Assembly (NCBI GenBank): GCA_052174135.1
Contig: JBQMRZ010000024.1
Location: 124,001-188,000 of the forward strand
Source of the DNA: Arsenophonus sp052174135
GTDB lineage: Bacteria; Pseudomonadota; Gammaproteobacteria; Enterobacterales; Enterobacteriaceae
Length of the DNA: 64,000 nucleotides
Reading direction: 5' to 3'
The notes below the pieces were generated by a model. It was not told the DNA's origin, searched no databases, and saw only the letters and a program-made list of their open reading frames with translations. Of the stretch, positions 51,928 through 64,000 are shown one piece after another (the first letter of the stretch is position 1; each line of letters opens with the position of its first letter). Position numbers and translations under genes: made by a program.

Positions 51928-54552
51928 ATGTACAGCACTCTAAATCTTACTATCTAACATAAGAATTTTCTAGTTATCATTAATTAATATTTTATTAGAA
52001 ATTAATTTTTTTATTTCTCTAAAATAGGAATCGTTTTTAATTATCAATTACGATTATCTAGTAACCAAATATCAAAAAATGCAATATCTTAATCTTTTTT
52101 TTGTAATATGATGATAAGTAAATACGAATTAATGTTGAACTAAATCATCAATAACAACAATTAAATCAATAATTTTTATAAACTATATAATTACATCAAT
52201 TATTGCTTAAAAACTATAGAAATATTAATTATAAGTAAAGTATCATTAACATTAATAAAAAGTAAGCATCGATAATTTATAATATCTCTATTAAACGTTT
52301 TATTTTATTGTTAGTTAGTTTAAATAACTCATCTAAATAAATTCTTTATTTTTTTACTTAGTTTATACAATTATTCGATATTAATATAATAATAAGATTT
52401 ATAAATTTATACATTATCTTTTGTGTTATAGTTAAAAACTTATTTAAGTTATTTAATTAGTTGCTTTTGAACTTAAAATAACTAAATTTTCAACCATCAT
52501 ACAATAATTATGATAAAAAATATCACTATTTTTTTTAATGATAAATTAATTTACTCTAAAGTTTTATTCTTTTTACTATCATAACAATAATAATTTTTAA
52601 AAACTATAGTATTTTGTTAGTTTTAATAGCTTGGATCGGCATCTGTTCAGATATAACGATTTTATTAAAACATAAATCATATGTTCTAATCATAGATATA
52701 ATAATATTTATATTTTCATTTTAAAGATTTCCCGATAAATTTTATGATCTGAATTACGATTAAAAACTTTTATTAAATAACATTTAATAAAACGAAAAAA
52801 ATTATAAAGATCAATTTTAAAATCATTTTTAGATCATTGAGATTCAATTTTAATAGTAACTTAATAACTTATAAAAATTATCTGAATTTATATCAATTAA
52901 CTAAATTTAATTTAATTTAAAATAATAAGGTAATTGCCAGTATGAAAAAAATTATATATTTTATTTAATCATTAGTTTTTATATTTTTTGAGATAAATAA
53001 ACCAAAAAATTATATGTATAACCAATAAAAATAAAAAATTACCTCTCTTTTTGTTATTTTAAAAGTATTCCTATGAAAATGTTACTTCAAAACTAAAGAT
53101 TTATTTCAAGTTCTTAAAAAATAAAGAATAACCTAAATTTATGTAAATCATCATTAACAAAAACTAATCATTAAAATTTAATGAATATTATATCATTAAA
53201 TTTATTAACTATAATTTATAGATAAAATTTAGCTATAAGAACAATTATCATTTGATAAAATTAGATAGAAAACAATCAATTTTTACCAAAATTATTAAAT
53301 TAATCTTAATTTATTTTGAAATATAAAGTGATAATAATTAAATATAAAAACGACAGTATTACTGAAATCATAATTATTAAATAACTAGGAAAAATAATTA
53401 TTTATATTGATAAATTTTATTTTGACAAATTATGAGTAAATAACTAAATATAGTTATAAATTTAAAAAAAATATTCATCAATAGTTAATTAAATGATAAG
53501 CACGTTTTAGTATAAAGATAAAAATAATTAATATTATCGATGCACACAAAATATTATTACTAATTATTCCAGTATAACTTTATTAATGAAATATTTAGTT
53601 ATAATTAATCAGAAAATACAGAATAAAAACAAACCAAAATTAAAGATATTTACTAAATTTAGTTAATTATTTTGAATATTAATTATTTAAATATTTAATA
53701 TTATAAACAAATAGAAAATAATTAAAAATATTTAAAGAATATAACATGAGTAAAAGAGAAAATCTTACTTACTTATTGTAAGATTTAACAGAAAATATTA
53801 GATTTTAAAACAAACAATGAAGCTATTAACTTATTATTGAATTATAAGGATTAATTTATCATTAATATTATTTTTTTATCACAAAAATATTGACTATTCA
53901 TAATATATAAATTATTTTTATATTAAATAAACGTTAAATAAGTATAATATAAGTTTTAATTAGTCTTAATAAGAAATTTAAAACGATTTGTCGTAATTTT
54001 ATTTAAATAACATATTTTTTATAATAAAGTTATTTCTTTTATTATTTACTAATATAAAATTTTTAAAAAACTAGTTATTTAGTTTAAATTTTAGTAAAAA
54101 TATAAAAACTATTAATTTCAAACTTAAACTATTTATGTATATTATATAAAATAACAACTCTTTTTTTATATAAAAAATTAGTTAATTTACACATTATAAC
54201 TATTTAATTATTTTTTTAAAAATTACTATCTTTATATAAATTAAAATAAAAAATAATCTATTCCATTTAAAAAGTAGACGAAAACATTTCGGTGTTAAAA
54301 TTACAATAAGATAATATTAATTTAATCGACATTAGATAATTATACTAAATAAATAATCAGTTGCTAATACAAACATTATAAATATTTCTATACTAATGAA
54401 AATTACTAAAATATTATATCATTAATACTAAAATAAATAATTTAAATTTATAATTATATTTCTTTTAATTTTATGCTTTAATTTTTACTACAATTATTCT
54501 ATTGTATTCTTATTTAATATTTTTTTTATTTTAACAACCAGGATATAAATAA

Positions 54553-55245
54553 ATGATAACAATGAAAATAAAGCGTACGAAAGATATTAATCAAAATGCT
54601 TTTCGTAAAATATGGCGTACTTATCGTTTATCACCTATTGCTTTAACTATTAGTAGCATATTTATACTATCAGCTTGTGAACAAAGTGATAAAATGGTTT
54701 CTTTATATACTAATACGGAAGATTGTTCAAGAAAAAGCTCATCTCAAAATGAACAATGTTCGCTCGTCTATAAAAATGAATTACAAGAAACAATTAAAAC
54801 TTCAGAAAAACATGCAACAGATGAAGATTGTATTATCGAATTTGATAAAGAAGAATGCACTCAAGCTTTAACTCAAAACGAAGTTCAAAATAAAGCTAAC
54901 GGAAACAGCGGTAGTTTTTTGATACCATTAATGACGGGTTATATGATGAGAAATATAATTGGTAATAGTGCATCTGTGACGACACCGGCAACACAACCTC
55001 AATTAAATTCAAATAATTCTCATAATTTAGAAAACAGAAAATTCTTTAATATTAGAGATAAAAATTATAAAGAAAATACAAGTAGAGGTAATACAATAAC
55101 AACACCTATATCTAAATCCACTCACAAAACAGTAACCACAAATACTATCACTCGTGGTGGTTTTGGTGAATCAATTAATAAAAAATTAATTAATATGCAA
55201 CGTAAAAATATAATTTTTTCTTCCAAACGTTCTATGGGAGGCTAA
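54553..55245 (+). CDS. ygiB: YgiB family outer-membrane-type lipoprotein
   Basis: Function is not known; in E. coli it is the second gene of the tolC-ygiB-ygiC operon. A signal sequence ends in the lipobox LSAC (about residues 39-42), so Lgt should lipidate it. The family pattern is clear: VSLYTNTEDC, ATDEDCIIEF, GSFLIPLMTGYMM, then a Thr/Asn-rich stretch and the C-terminal TRGGFGES and RSMGG. It has 230 residues from ATG 54553 (GGA 9 bases upstream); ATG 54562 (MKIKRTK) also aligns with the E. coli start MKRTK. The E. coli protein is of similar length. Four cysteines beyond the lipobox are retained. tolC itself is absent from its usual place. Confidence 0.9.
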   Translation: MITMKIKRTKDINQNAFRKIWRTYRLSPIALTISSIFILSACEQSDKMVSLYTNTEDCSRKSSSQNEQCSLVYKNELQETIKTSEKHATDEDCIIEFDKEECTQALTQNEVQNKANGNSGSFLIPLMTGYMMRNIIGNSASVTTPATQPQLNSNNSHNLENRKFFNIRDKNYKENTSRGNTITTPISKSTHKTVTTNTITRGGFGESINKKLINMQRKNIIFSSKRSMGG

Positions 55246-55250
55246 TAACG

Positions 55251-56411
55251 ATGATGAGAATGATTATTACAGAACGTCCTAATTGGAAAGAAAAAGCAGC
55301 TGAATTTGGTTTTCATTTTCACACTTTACATAATGAACCTTATTGGTGTGAAAATGCTTATTATCAATTTACTATGCAGCAAATAGAAGATCTTGAAGCA
55401 ACTACTTCTGAATTACATCAAATGTGTTTACAAGTAGTAGAAAGAGTAATTAATAGCGAAGAATTATTAATAAAATTTCAAATCCCTAAACATTGTTGGG
55501 AATTCATTAATCATTCATGGAAAACTAATCAACCTTCACTTTATTCTCGATTAGATCTAGCGTATGATGGTAAAAATCCTGCAAAATTATTAGAAAATAA
55601 TGCAGACACACCAACATCTTTATATGAGGCATCATTTTTTCAGTGGATCTGGTTAGAAGAACAAATCAATTCTAATAATTTACCAGCAAATGCTGATCAA
55701 TTTAATAGTATACAAGAACAACTTATTCAACGATTTATACAATTACGTGAATCATTTAACTTTAATTTATTACATTTTTCTTGTTGTCAAGAAACCGACG
55801 AAGATCGTGGAACCATTCAATATTTACAAGACTGTGCTCATCAAGCCAATATTAAAACTGAGTTTCTTTATATCAATCAAATTGGTTTAGGTGAAAAAGG
55901 AGAATTTACTGATTTTAATAATCAAATTATTATCAACTTATTTAAATTATATCCTTGGGAGCTGATGTTTAGAGAAGTTTTTTCTACTAAATTAGTAGAT
56001 GCTAATGTAAAGTGGTTAGAGCCAGCATGGAAAAGTATTATTTCTAATAAGGCAATATTACCTACTCTATGGGAAATTTTTCCTAATCATTCCAATCTTT
56101 TACCTGCCTATTTCCTAGAATCTAATCCACCAAAACTTGATTGTTATGTTATAAAACCTATATTTTCAAGAGAAGGAGCAAATATTCGTATTATCGATAA
56201 TGAGCACGAAGTTTCATCAGTAGATGGCCAATATGGTGAAGAAGGTATGATTATTCAAGAATTTTATCCATTGCCACGATTTAAAAATAATTATACATTA
56301 ATAGGTAGTTGGTTAGTAAATAATCAACCTACAGGAATTGGTATTCGAGAAGACAAGCAATTAATTACTCAAAATTTATCCCGTTTTTATCCACATATTA
56401 TTTTAAATTAA
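55251..56411 (+). CDS. ygiC: YgiC, ATP-grasp glutathionylspermidine-synthase-like enzyme
   Basis: YgiC belongs to the ATP-grasp family related to the synthetase half of glutathionylspermidine synthase; the real substrate is unknown. The 386 residues equal the E. coli length, and identity is high throughout: HQMCLQVVERVI, SLYSRLDLAYDG, LLENNADTPTSLYEASFFQWIW, LYPWELMFRE, YVIKPIFSREGANIRII (nucleotide-binding lysine), GSWLVNNQPTGIGIRED. The start lies 5 bases after the ygiB stop and GGGAGG is at 55236-55241, inside the end of ygiB, so the two are translationally linked. Such strong conservation amid decay implies selection. Confidence 0.92.
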   Translation: MMRMIITERPNWKEKAAEFGFHFHTLHNEPYWCENAYYQFTMQQIEDLEATTSELHQMCLQVVERVINSEELLIKFQIPKHCWEFINHSWKTNQPSLYSRLDLAYDGKNPAKLLENNADTPTSLYEASFFQWIWLEEQINSNNLPANADQFNSIQEQLIQRFIQLRESFNFNLLHFSCCQETDEDRGTIQYLQDCAHQANIKTEFLYINQIGLGEKGEFTDFNNQIIINLFKLYPWELMFREVFSTKLVDANVKWLEPAWKSIISNKAILPTLWEIFPNHSNLLPAYFLESNPPKLDCYVIKPIFSREGANIRIIDNEHEVSSVDGQYGEEGMIIQEFYPLPRFKNNYTLIGSWLVNNQPTGIGIREDKQLITQNLSRFYPHIILN

Positions 56412-57901
56412 TATTTAGATCTAAATATTAATTTGATTATTAGATCAAAATCATTCTCTTATTATTTTCAGTATTAATAATTTAATCATTAAAATAACTA
56501 CTTTAAAAAAGATTTAATTATTTAATAAAAAGATGTAAAAAACCATTTAATTATATAATTTTATCATAAGTTACATATTTTTTATATACTGAAATATATA
56601 ATATTCTATAATAACAATTAAATTTAATAAAGTATATGTACATGTAATGAAATTTAATTATAGTTGATAACTTATTTAAATGATAGATTATATATAATTA
56701 ATGTTAGTAGTTGAAATTATTTATAGTTTATAACTAATTTATAAAATACTTAATATAAGTAAGATAAATTTATTTATGTATGCGTGTAGTGTTTTCACGC
56801 TTTTTAGATGTTATAAACAATAGTAATATCGAATAATTTATAATTAATAATGATTTTTAACAAATAAATTTTTTGTAAAAATCACTAATAATCTAACAGT
56901 AGACTTTAAAATATAATTTAAAAGTAGTTTTATAATACTCGCTTTATCCCTTATTTGATATTCTTATGTTCTCCTAATCATATAAATAATTAACTCTTGA
57001 TTTAATATAAAATAAGATATATAGCTATTTTATTAGCTATAATATAATATTTAAATATAAGTTATCTCTTAATAAAAATAAGTAAATCACTACAAGCACA
57101 ATGTGCAACTAAATATAAAGTTTTATATTAATAATTAAATTTATCATTAATATTTTTTATTATATAAGTTAAAACCTATATAATTTCATTTTGATTTATA
57201 CGATATTATAGTTAATTGAATAATAATATTTTAGCTCATCATTTATGATAATATTATCTATCTATATCGATATTATTAATTTAATCTCTATTGTGATCTC
57301 ATTTTTAATATTGATTATCATGATTTTTAATCATATTATATCAATATAATTGATATACAGTCGATATTATTAGTATAAGTAAAATTAAACTTATTAGCTA
57401 AATTATAATGAATAATAATCTATGAATTGATAATATTGATCGTTGAATTATTTATCAATTTAATACAGTAACAAAATAATTTTAATTTCATTATAAGTAA
57501 TTTTTATCTAATATCTTTCTTAAAAGAAAGAACAAAAAATAGATCAACTTTATATCGTTAAGTTTGCATCCTAATAATTCCTAAATATTTATATGTTGAT
57601 AAAGATATTCATTATTTGAACATAATTTAAGTATTATTAAAGTAATAAAAATATTTATAGGTTTTTGTGAAAAAAATATCTATTTAATTCATATTTAAAA
57701 TACAAAAAATAATTGTAAAATAATTAAAATATAATAAGATAAGTAATCAGAGTAACTCTCCATTATGGCTAGAAAAAAAATTAATTAAACTTTTATTTTT
57801 TAAATTACCTTAATTTCTTACCTATAAGGATATATTTTAGTATAATGATCATTATTTGAAAATATTTTCTATTATTACTAATATTAATTTAAATATAAAA
57901 C
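56412..57901. other. Gene-free region where ygiD and zupT are expected
   Basis: No frame or recognisable remnant of ygiD or zupT is visible. The stretch is uniformly AT-rich. Confidence 0.7.
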
Positions 57902-58600
57902 TCAGATAAAATCTGAGTTAATTTTAAAAGATAAATTATTTATTTTACTAGCTTGCTTTTTTTTAAATTGCTGACGATATATTATAAGATCCTCAATTGT
58001 TATTACAGGCATATCATATTGCTTTCCAAAAATAAGAACTTCTTGAATGCGAGCCATTGTGCCGTCATCATTTATTAGTTCACATAAAACACCTACCGGC
58101 TTAAAGCCAGCTAAAATAACTAAATCAATAGTAGCTTCAGTATGACCTCTACGCTTTAAGACACCACCTTCTTTAGCTATTAGTGGAAAGACATGCCCAG
58201 GCCGATTAAGATCGATCGGTTTTGCATTATCAGCAATTGCTTTACGGATAGTCATCAAACGATCACTGGCAGACACACCAGTTGTAATACCATCTGAAGC
58301 TTCTATAGTGATAGTAAATGCAGTTTGAAATTTACTAGAATTTTCTTTAACCATCATTGGTAATTCAAGCTGCTTACGGCGTTCCTCTGTTATACAGAGA
58401 CAAACAATTCCACTACCATGACGGATAGTTAATGCCATTTGTTTAACTGTCATATTTTCAGCAGCAAAAATAATATCACCTTCATTTTCACGACATTCAT
58501 CATCAAGTATCATAACTCCTTTACCTTGACGCAATGCCTTAATAGCACATTCTATACGTTCAATTGGATTTCCATATAGAAAAAATCCCGTCTGATTCAT
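57902..58600 (-). CDS. ribB: 3,4-dihydroxy-2-butanone-4-phosphate synthase RibB
   Basis: RibB converts ribulose 5-phosphate to the four-carbon unit of riboflavin. It has 232 residues (E. coli 217), the extra being a C-terminal tail. Active-site motifs are ILDDECRENEGDIIFAAE, GSGIVCL, TGVSASDR, RPGHVFPL and RRGHTEATIDL. No GTP cyclohydrolase II domain is fused, as in enterics. GAGG lies 9 bases before the ATG. E. coli ribB is preceded by an FMN riboswitch (sroG); I see no conserved FMN-aptamer blocks in the 300 bases upstream here. Riboflavin supply to a blood- or sap-feeding host is a plausible role. Confidence 0.96.
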   Translation of the reverse strand: MNQTGFFLYGNPIERIECAIKALRQGKGVMILDDECRENEGDIIFAAENMTVKQMALTIRHGSGIVCLCITEERRKQLELPMMVKENSSKFQTAFTITIEASDGITTGVSASDRLMTIRKAIADNAKPIDLNRPGHVFPLIAKEGGVLKRRGHTEATIDLVILAGFKPVGVLCELINDDGTMARIQEVLIFGKQYDMPVITIEDLIIYRQQFKKKQASKINNLSFKINSDFI

Positions 58601-59315
58601 GGTAAAACCTCATTAATAAATACTATATTACCAGAACTAAAGCAGCGTGTGAGTATAAAATCAAACTAACAGATTAAAATTTTAATGAATTAATGAACTT
58701 TAAAACAAAAAATATTGTTATTTTCACTTAAACCATGATCGATGATTTTTAAATTTTAATGAAATCTATTCTATTAACTTCCATTGTAATTTGTTATAAT
58801 AAAGTGTTTATAAATTGATTATTTAATTAAAACAATAATATCATTATTATAAAATCAATCAATATGATATTAAATTATTATTTCTTTTATTTTATCTTAA
58901 GTTTTCATTATTAATGATATTAAAAATAATTTCATTATGTAAGTAATTACTTTAAATTTTATTATTAAATAATTTATATGTTGTATTTTTATCCAGTAAA
59001 AAAATAATATTTAGCATAAAAATAAATAGATTATCTAACAAATCAAATATATTTTATCCAAAAAAAATCAATACATTAAATGACGATTTTAATAAAAATC
59101 TACTTTTATATTTTAATTTAATTTAAAAACTTTATTTAACTTCAGGCAAGAAATTTAAGTTTTAAAAACAAGTTTTATTACAAATTTATAAAAATAATCT
59201 AAATTGAAAATGAATCGAATAATTATAAGAAAATAATTAGCTAGTAAAACAAAAAAATAAATAGTAAATACTATAATTTTAGTATCAAAGAATTATTTTT
59301 GTTACAAGATATTAA
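58601..59315. other. Spacer between hldE and ribB
   Basis: No gene. About 58630-58650 upstream of ribB (minus strand: CACACGCTGC and GTTCTGGTAA) is richer in GC than the rest and may belong to the old ribB leader. The remainder is AT-rich without visible structure. Confidence 0.6.
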
Positions 59316-60740
59316 TCATTTTTTCACAATACTATTAATAATATTTGTTGTAGATAATCCTTTTTCAAAATTAAGAACTTTAACTTCACCTCCAGCTTTC
59401 AAAACTTCTTCACCACCAATAACATCTTCTGGTTTATAATCGCCACCTTTAACTAATACATCAGGTAAGATTTCACTAATAACTCGTTGCGGTGTATCCT
59501 CTTCAAAAGAAATCACCCAATCTACAGAACTTAAGGCACCTAATACGGTCATGCGTTGAACTAGTGAATTAATAGGGCGGTCATTACCTTTTAGTCGTTT
59601 AATTGAAGCATCACTATTTACAACAACAATTAAACGATCACCTAATTTGCGTGCATTAGCTAAATAAATAACATGTCCAGAATGTAATATATCAAAGCAA
59701 CCGTTAGTCATTACAATCTTTTCGCCACGGCTACGGGCAATAGCAACAACATATTTTAGCTGTTTCTCATTCATTAAAGTAAAATCATGATTAGCTCGAC
59801 AATGAATTGTATTTTCAAGCTCAATTGATGATACTGTTGAAGTACCTAATTTTCCAACTACTACCCCAGCTGCTAAATTAGCTAATACGCATGCTTGATA
59901 AAAATCAAGCTGAGTGGCTAATGCGGTTGCCAAAACACCAATAACAGTGTCACCAGCCCCTGTAACATCATAAACTTCTTGAGCTTGAGTTGGTAAATGT
60001 AATGGTGATTTTTCCCGCTCTAATAATGTCATTCCTTGCTCTGAGCGAGTAATCAATAATCCTTTAAGATCAAGGGAATGAATTAATTTCATTCCTTTTT
60101 TCTCAATTTCACTATTATTATTACATTTACCAACAATCATCTCAAATTCAGACATATTTGGTGTTAATAAAGTTGCTCCACGATAACGTTCAAAATCATT
60201 ACCTTTAGGATCAATAAGCACTGGTATTTGAGCTGAATTTGCTAACGAAATGACTTGTGAAATTTTTGTTAAGGCACCTTTACCATAATCAGAAAGAACT
60301 ATTACCTTAACTTGTGGCAATGCTTGTTGCATGCGATCTAATAACAGCTTTATATCAATACTATCGAAATTTTCTTCAAAATCAATTCGAATAAGTTGTT
60401 GATTATGAGATAAAATTCTCAATTTAGTAATAGTTGGATGAGATGATAGCATGATAAAATCACAAGATACATTTGCTTGATTGAGTTTTTTTGTTAATAC
60501 TTCAGCAGCATCATCAATGCCAGTCAATCCGACTAAACGAACATTAGCGCCTAAAGCAGCAATATTCATAGCGACGTTAGCTGTGCCACCAGGGCGTTCT
60601 TCTTTTATTTGAATTTTAACAACTGGAACAGGGGCTTCTGGTGAAATTCTACTAGTCAATCCATACCAATAACGATCTAACATAACGTCACCAATTACTA
60701 AAATATTGGCTTGTTTAAAATCAGGGAGAGTGATTTTCAT
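59316..60740 (-). CDS. hldE: Bifunctional heptose-7-phosphate kinase / heptose-1-phosphate adenylyltransferase HldE
   Basis: HldE carries out two steps of ADP-heptose synthesis for the LPS inner core. The N-terminal ribokinase-type domain (about residues 1-315) has GDVMLDRYW, RPGGTANVAMNIAALGA and the catalytic DVTGAGDTVIGV. The C-terminal nucleotidyltransferase (about 340-474) has TNGCFDILHSGHVIYL and RLKGNDRPIN. It has 474 residues (E. coli 477), with both domains intact. GGAG lies 6 bases before the ATG. With LptD it shows that the cell still makes a heptose-bearing LPS. In E. coli glnE lies upstream; nothing is left of it here. Confidence 0.97.
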   Translation of the reverse strand: MKITLPDFKQANILVIGDVMLDRYWYGLTSRISPEAPVPVVKIQIKEERPGGTANVAMNIAALGANVRLVGLTGIDDAAEVLTKKLNQANVSCDFIMLSSHPTITKLRILSHNQQLIRIDFEENFDSIDIKLLLDRMQQALPQVKVIVLSDYGKGALTKISQVISLANSAQIPVLIDPKGNDFERYRGATLLTPNMSEFEMIVGKCNNNSEIEKKGMKLIHSLDLKGLLITRSEQGMTLLEREKSPLHLPTQAQEVYDVTGAGDTVIGVLATALATQLDFYQACVLANLAAGVVVGKLGTSTVSSIELENTIHCRANHDFTLMNEKQLKYVVAIARSRGEKIVMTNGCFDILHSGHVIYLANARKLGDRLIVVVNSDASIKRLKGNDRPINSLVQRMTVLGALSSVDWVISFEEDTPQRVISEILPDVLVKGGDYKPEDVIGGEEVLKAGGEVKVLNFEKGLSTTNIINSIVKK

Positions 60741-63700
60741 CCATACTCCAATTACATATATAAATTATTATAATCAAAATGATTCTAAATAATAGAATAA
60801 CCAACAGAAATCATATCAATTATATTAAAATATAATGCGTCAATTTTTTTAACTTAAATAATATTGAATAATTTTTAATAAATTAATTTTTTTTCATTAT
60901 TCTTCAAGTGAAGAGAGTTAAATATTTAATGAGTAGTATTTTGATAGAAATCAATGTAATCTTGCTCTATATTTCAATATAAATTTGAACTAATTGATCA
61001 ATTTTCTGTAGGAATGAAACTATATTTAACTAATATTATAAAATACGCATATTATTAGATCACAATCTAATACTACTTATTATATTATCTATCTAATAAC
61101 ATAATACTAAATATTAAGCAATAAATATAACATTAATGCTCTACTATTATCAGAATAGAAATCTAAATCAAAATATACATATTATAAATTCATTTTATAC
61201 TAATATATTTTATTATATATACTTAAAAAAAATCTGTTTACTTAATATTATTTTTTATCTTGATAAAACTATTATTTTTATTAAATTACATCAAAATCAA
61301 GTTAGTTTATCATAGTAGTTATATAACTTATATTTAATTTTATGCAGAATTATATCAATGTATCAACAGTAATAGCTATTTGCTTAAATATCCAAATAAT
61401 CCAATTGGTTTTATAATAAAAAATACAAAAATATCTGTTATGAACCGTCAAGAATGCATGTAAGTAAATACTTTATTTAAATTACTCTTCTATTATTTAG
61501 AATTGCTATTCATCAGTATATTTATTAATGAAACAGTAAATATTCTCTTAATTAATCTTAATTAATTAAAATAAATAAAAAATATTAGTGATATACCATT
61601 CTTTATTTTATTATCGTAATTAATAATTTATAGAAATAAAATATAAATATTTTCATTCTAGAAATAAATTTATAATAAAATCTTAATAACTGTAAATTCA
61701 TACATGATCAATACTAAATTAACTTGATTTTAAATTTATTTAAGTAAAATCTGAATTTTCAATTATTAATGTTAATTATAATATTTTTATATTCGATATT
61801 AAAACAAATGATTATTTGTTAATTCAGTTATCTGTTTTATTTTAAAAATAAAAATTAATATTAACACTTAATATTAGTAAGAAATATTGTAAGCAGGTGC
61901 TATGTTGATAAACAGTTTAAATTTATTAAAAACTTAATAGTAAACTTTATTTTATGAATCATATAGCAAAATATATATAATTCTATTGATACTAATAAAG
62001 TATTTTATTTTATATGTTATTTTTTAAATTTTAAATAATGGTTAATAGCCAGTAAAATATAAAGAAAGTAAGTGTATATATTTATATATTAATACAAATT
62101 AAATCATTATTATTTTAAATATATACTTTGAATATTAAATAATATTTCAGATATCATTAATTTATTCTTGATGTTTTTTGTTTTTAAAAAGTTAAATTAA
62201 AAATTAAAATAATAGATTATTTTTAGTTAGACGAAAACAGATATCTATTTTAATAGATAAAAAAATATTTATCGTTTATTATATTAATAGAGAATATAAT
62301 TAATTAATTTTAAAATAACCAGTAAGAAAAATATCTTTATAAATTTATAATAATAATTTTTCTATAATTAAATATAAAAAAATTAAATCGATATTTAACT
62401 AGAAATTAATTTTAATTAAGTAAAATAAGAAATAAAAAAAATAACGACAATAATCGTTTTAAATTAAAAAAAAGACATAATTAAGTAAACTATAATAATA
62501 TATAGAATGTAGTTATTTTTATATTTATAAAATATTTTTATAAAAAAATAAAATACTAAATATTTATATGATATTTAATAATGAAATATTTATAATTACA
62601 TTATTTTAATTTTAACTGAAAATTATTTTCTCTATTTCCATTCATTTAATTTACTTAATAAACATTAATGAAATTAAATTAATTAAATATCTTCTGAATA
62701 AGAAAAATATTAAAATTCTAACACTTTTTTTGTAAAAAACAATAATATTGCTACTTTAGTATTAGCGTTTAAATAAAATTAGATACAGATCTAGGTATAA
62801 ATAAATGAAAATCCCCATATAAAAACAATAAATAATTTAATTTTTATCATCATTTTTACTTGATGACACTTTTTATAAATATACTAATAATTTATTTAAA
62901 CTATATTTAATGTATATAAAATAGTACTTAAATGGTATTAAAATTTTTAATATTAATATTTTTTTTGTATTAATAAATAGTTTTATATTATTTAACTTTA
63001 TTTTTTTATCTATTAAAAAAAATCCTTCAGTTTTAAAAAATTTTTATTAAAAGTAAAAAAATAATTTATTAATCTACTATTTTTAATTTAATTTCAAGTT
63101 TAATTTTACTTATAGTTTTCTTGTTAATAAAAACTATAAATATAACTCAATATAATTTAAGTTTGATTATTTTAGTAAACTAAAATTCATTTTTATAGAT
63201 TTAATAAACAATTTTCTAAAAAAATAACTTTAATTTAATTTCTAATAATTTATTTTTTATTTTATATATTTTAATACTTTTTAATAAAAATAAATAATTT
63301 ATTTTTTTATTTAATTCATTTAAAGCTCTCATATTTTAAAATATGATTATTGTTTTTTTTTATTTTTCTTACAGTTAATTTAACATAAGTATTTTTATAA
63401 TTAATGATAGAAACCATCTATAATTTCAATATAAAATAAATAATTCAAAAAAAATAATATAAATAAAATTAAAATTTATTTCTTTTGTTATTTATAACAT
63501 ATTTTTTCAAATATTTTTAATTTAATTTAAATTAAATTAAAAACTAATTATTATAAAAATAATTTTATAGAGAAAATTATTTGAAAATAATAAAATTGAT
63601 TTATCATTATTAATATTGATAATTCAATTTAAAGGATCAATATTTTATCTTTTTTGTATTTTATCAAAATACATTATCAAGTCAAATCAAATTAAATTTC

Positions 63701-64000
63701 TTTTTAATTCTAATAAACGTAAGATATTTATCTACCTTAAAGATTAAAAATTAATTAATATAATGTTAGTAATTCAAAGTTAATGATCAAATTTAATTAC
63801 TAAGTAAAAACAATAAAATTGGTTGTCCTTAAATGCATAATTATAAAATGAATTATCTATTTTTTAAAAATTAACTTAATAAAATACAAAACTTAAAAGA
63901 AAATATATTATACTTAAAATCTTATTAAAAATAATAATAAGAAAATTAATTAAATTAGTGTTAATTTAATTTTTTAATTGTTATAATTTAAAATTCTCTT
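60741..64000. other. Gene-free AT-rich region to the end of the window
   Basis: No protein, tRNA or other RNA gene is recognisable on either strand over 3.2 kb. By E. coli order glnE and ygiF would be upstream of hldE; neither left a readable trace. Confidence 0.65.

Larger units (their letters stand above)
50853..54552. other. Gene-free region where yqiA-cpdA-yqiB-nudF-tolC are expected
   Basis: By E. coli gene order five genes, ending with tolC, should lie between parE and ygiB. I see no frame, no TolC repeat motif and no Nudix box. Structured elements are a period-8 repeat (51239-51265), a 12-bp palindrome (51669-51680) and a 27-bp inverted repeat (51866-51927). Confidence 0.7.

Noticed and set aside
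50853..54552. Possible remnant of tolC
   Set aside because: Expected from gene order, but I could not find any TolC motif by eye; only a translated profile search could show a remnant.

Overview
The window comes from the chromosome of a strongly reduced, extremely AT-rich gammaproteobacterium of the Enterobacterales, almost certainly an obligate host-restricted symbiont. All 24 recognisable proteins are close relatives of Escherichia coli/Yersinia proteins of near-normal length, but they occupy only about half of the 64 kb. The rest is long AT-rich non-coding DNA with no readable genes. I see no insertion sequences, phage genes, CRISPR arrays, toxin systems or metabolic islands. A complete thiamine ABC importer (thiBPQ) together with pdxA, ribB and folA/thyA is reminiscent of Arsenophonus-type symbionts of blood-feeding flies; that genus-level guess is inference only.

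Layout. 1-4149: no gene. 4150-5127: hemB alone. 5128-12064: desert holding one tRNA-Lys (anticodon CUU, no encoded CCA) and one doubtful 27-codon ORF. 12065-30339: amiC, recD, recB, recC, thyA, lgt and rppH, all on the minus strand in E. coli order (amiC-argA-recD-recB-ptrA-recC-ppd genes-thyA-lgt-ptsP-rppH), with argA, ptrA, the ppd genes and ptsP gone. 30661-44240: thiB-thiP-thiQ, djlA, lptD-surA-pdxA-rsmA and folA, again in E. coli order, with the yabI/ara/polB/rapA/rluA stretch and apaG/apaH gone. 45799-60740: plsC, parC, parE, ygiB, ygiC, ribB and hldE, again colinear with E. coli, with yqiA-cpdA-yqiB-nudF-tolC, ygiD and zupT gone. 60741-64000: no gene.

Function. The retained set is a minimal housekeeping kit: RecBCD double-strand-break repair, topoisomerase IV, thymidylate/folate cycling (ThyA + FolA), outer-membrane building (LptD, SurA, HldE for LPS core heptose, Lgt and PlsC for lipids and lipoproteins, DjlA), septal peptidoglycan cleavage (AmiC, still carrying a Tat signal), rRNA dimethylation (RsmA), mRNA 5'-end processing (RppH) and cofactor genes (HemB, PdxA, RibB, thiamine import).

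I did not find a clearly new biological system. The points most worth checking are the recB start (apparently AUA), the CUU-anticodon tRNA without CCA, an eroded TPP-riboswitch-like leader before thiB, retention of ygiBC without tolC, NADPH-site changes in FolA, and a series of long perfect inverted repeats (18-28 bp arms) in the otherwise featureless deserts.
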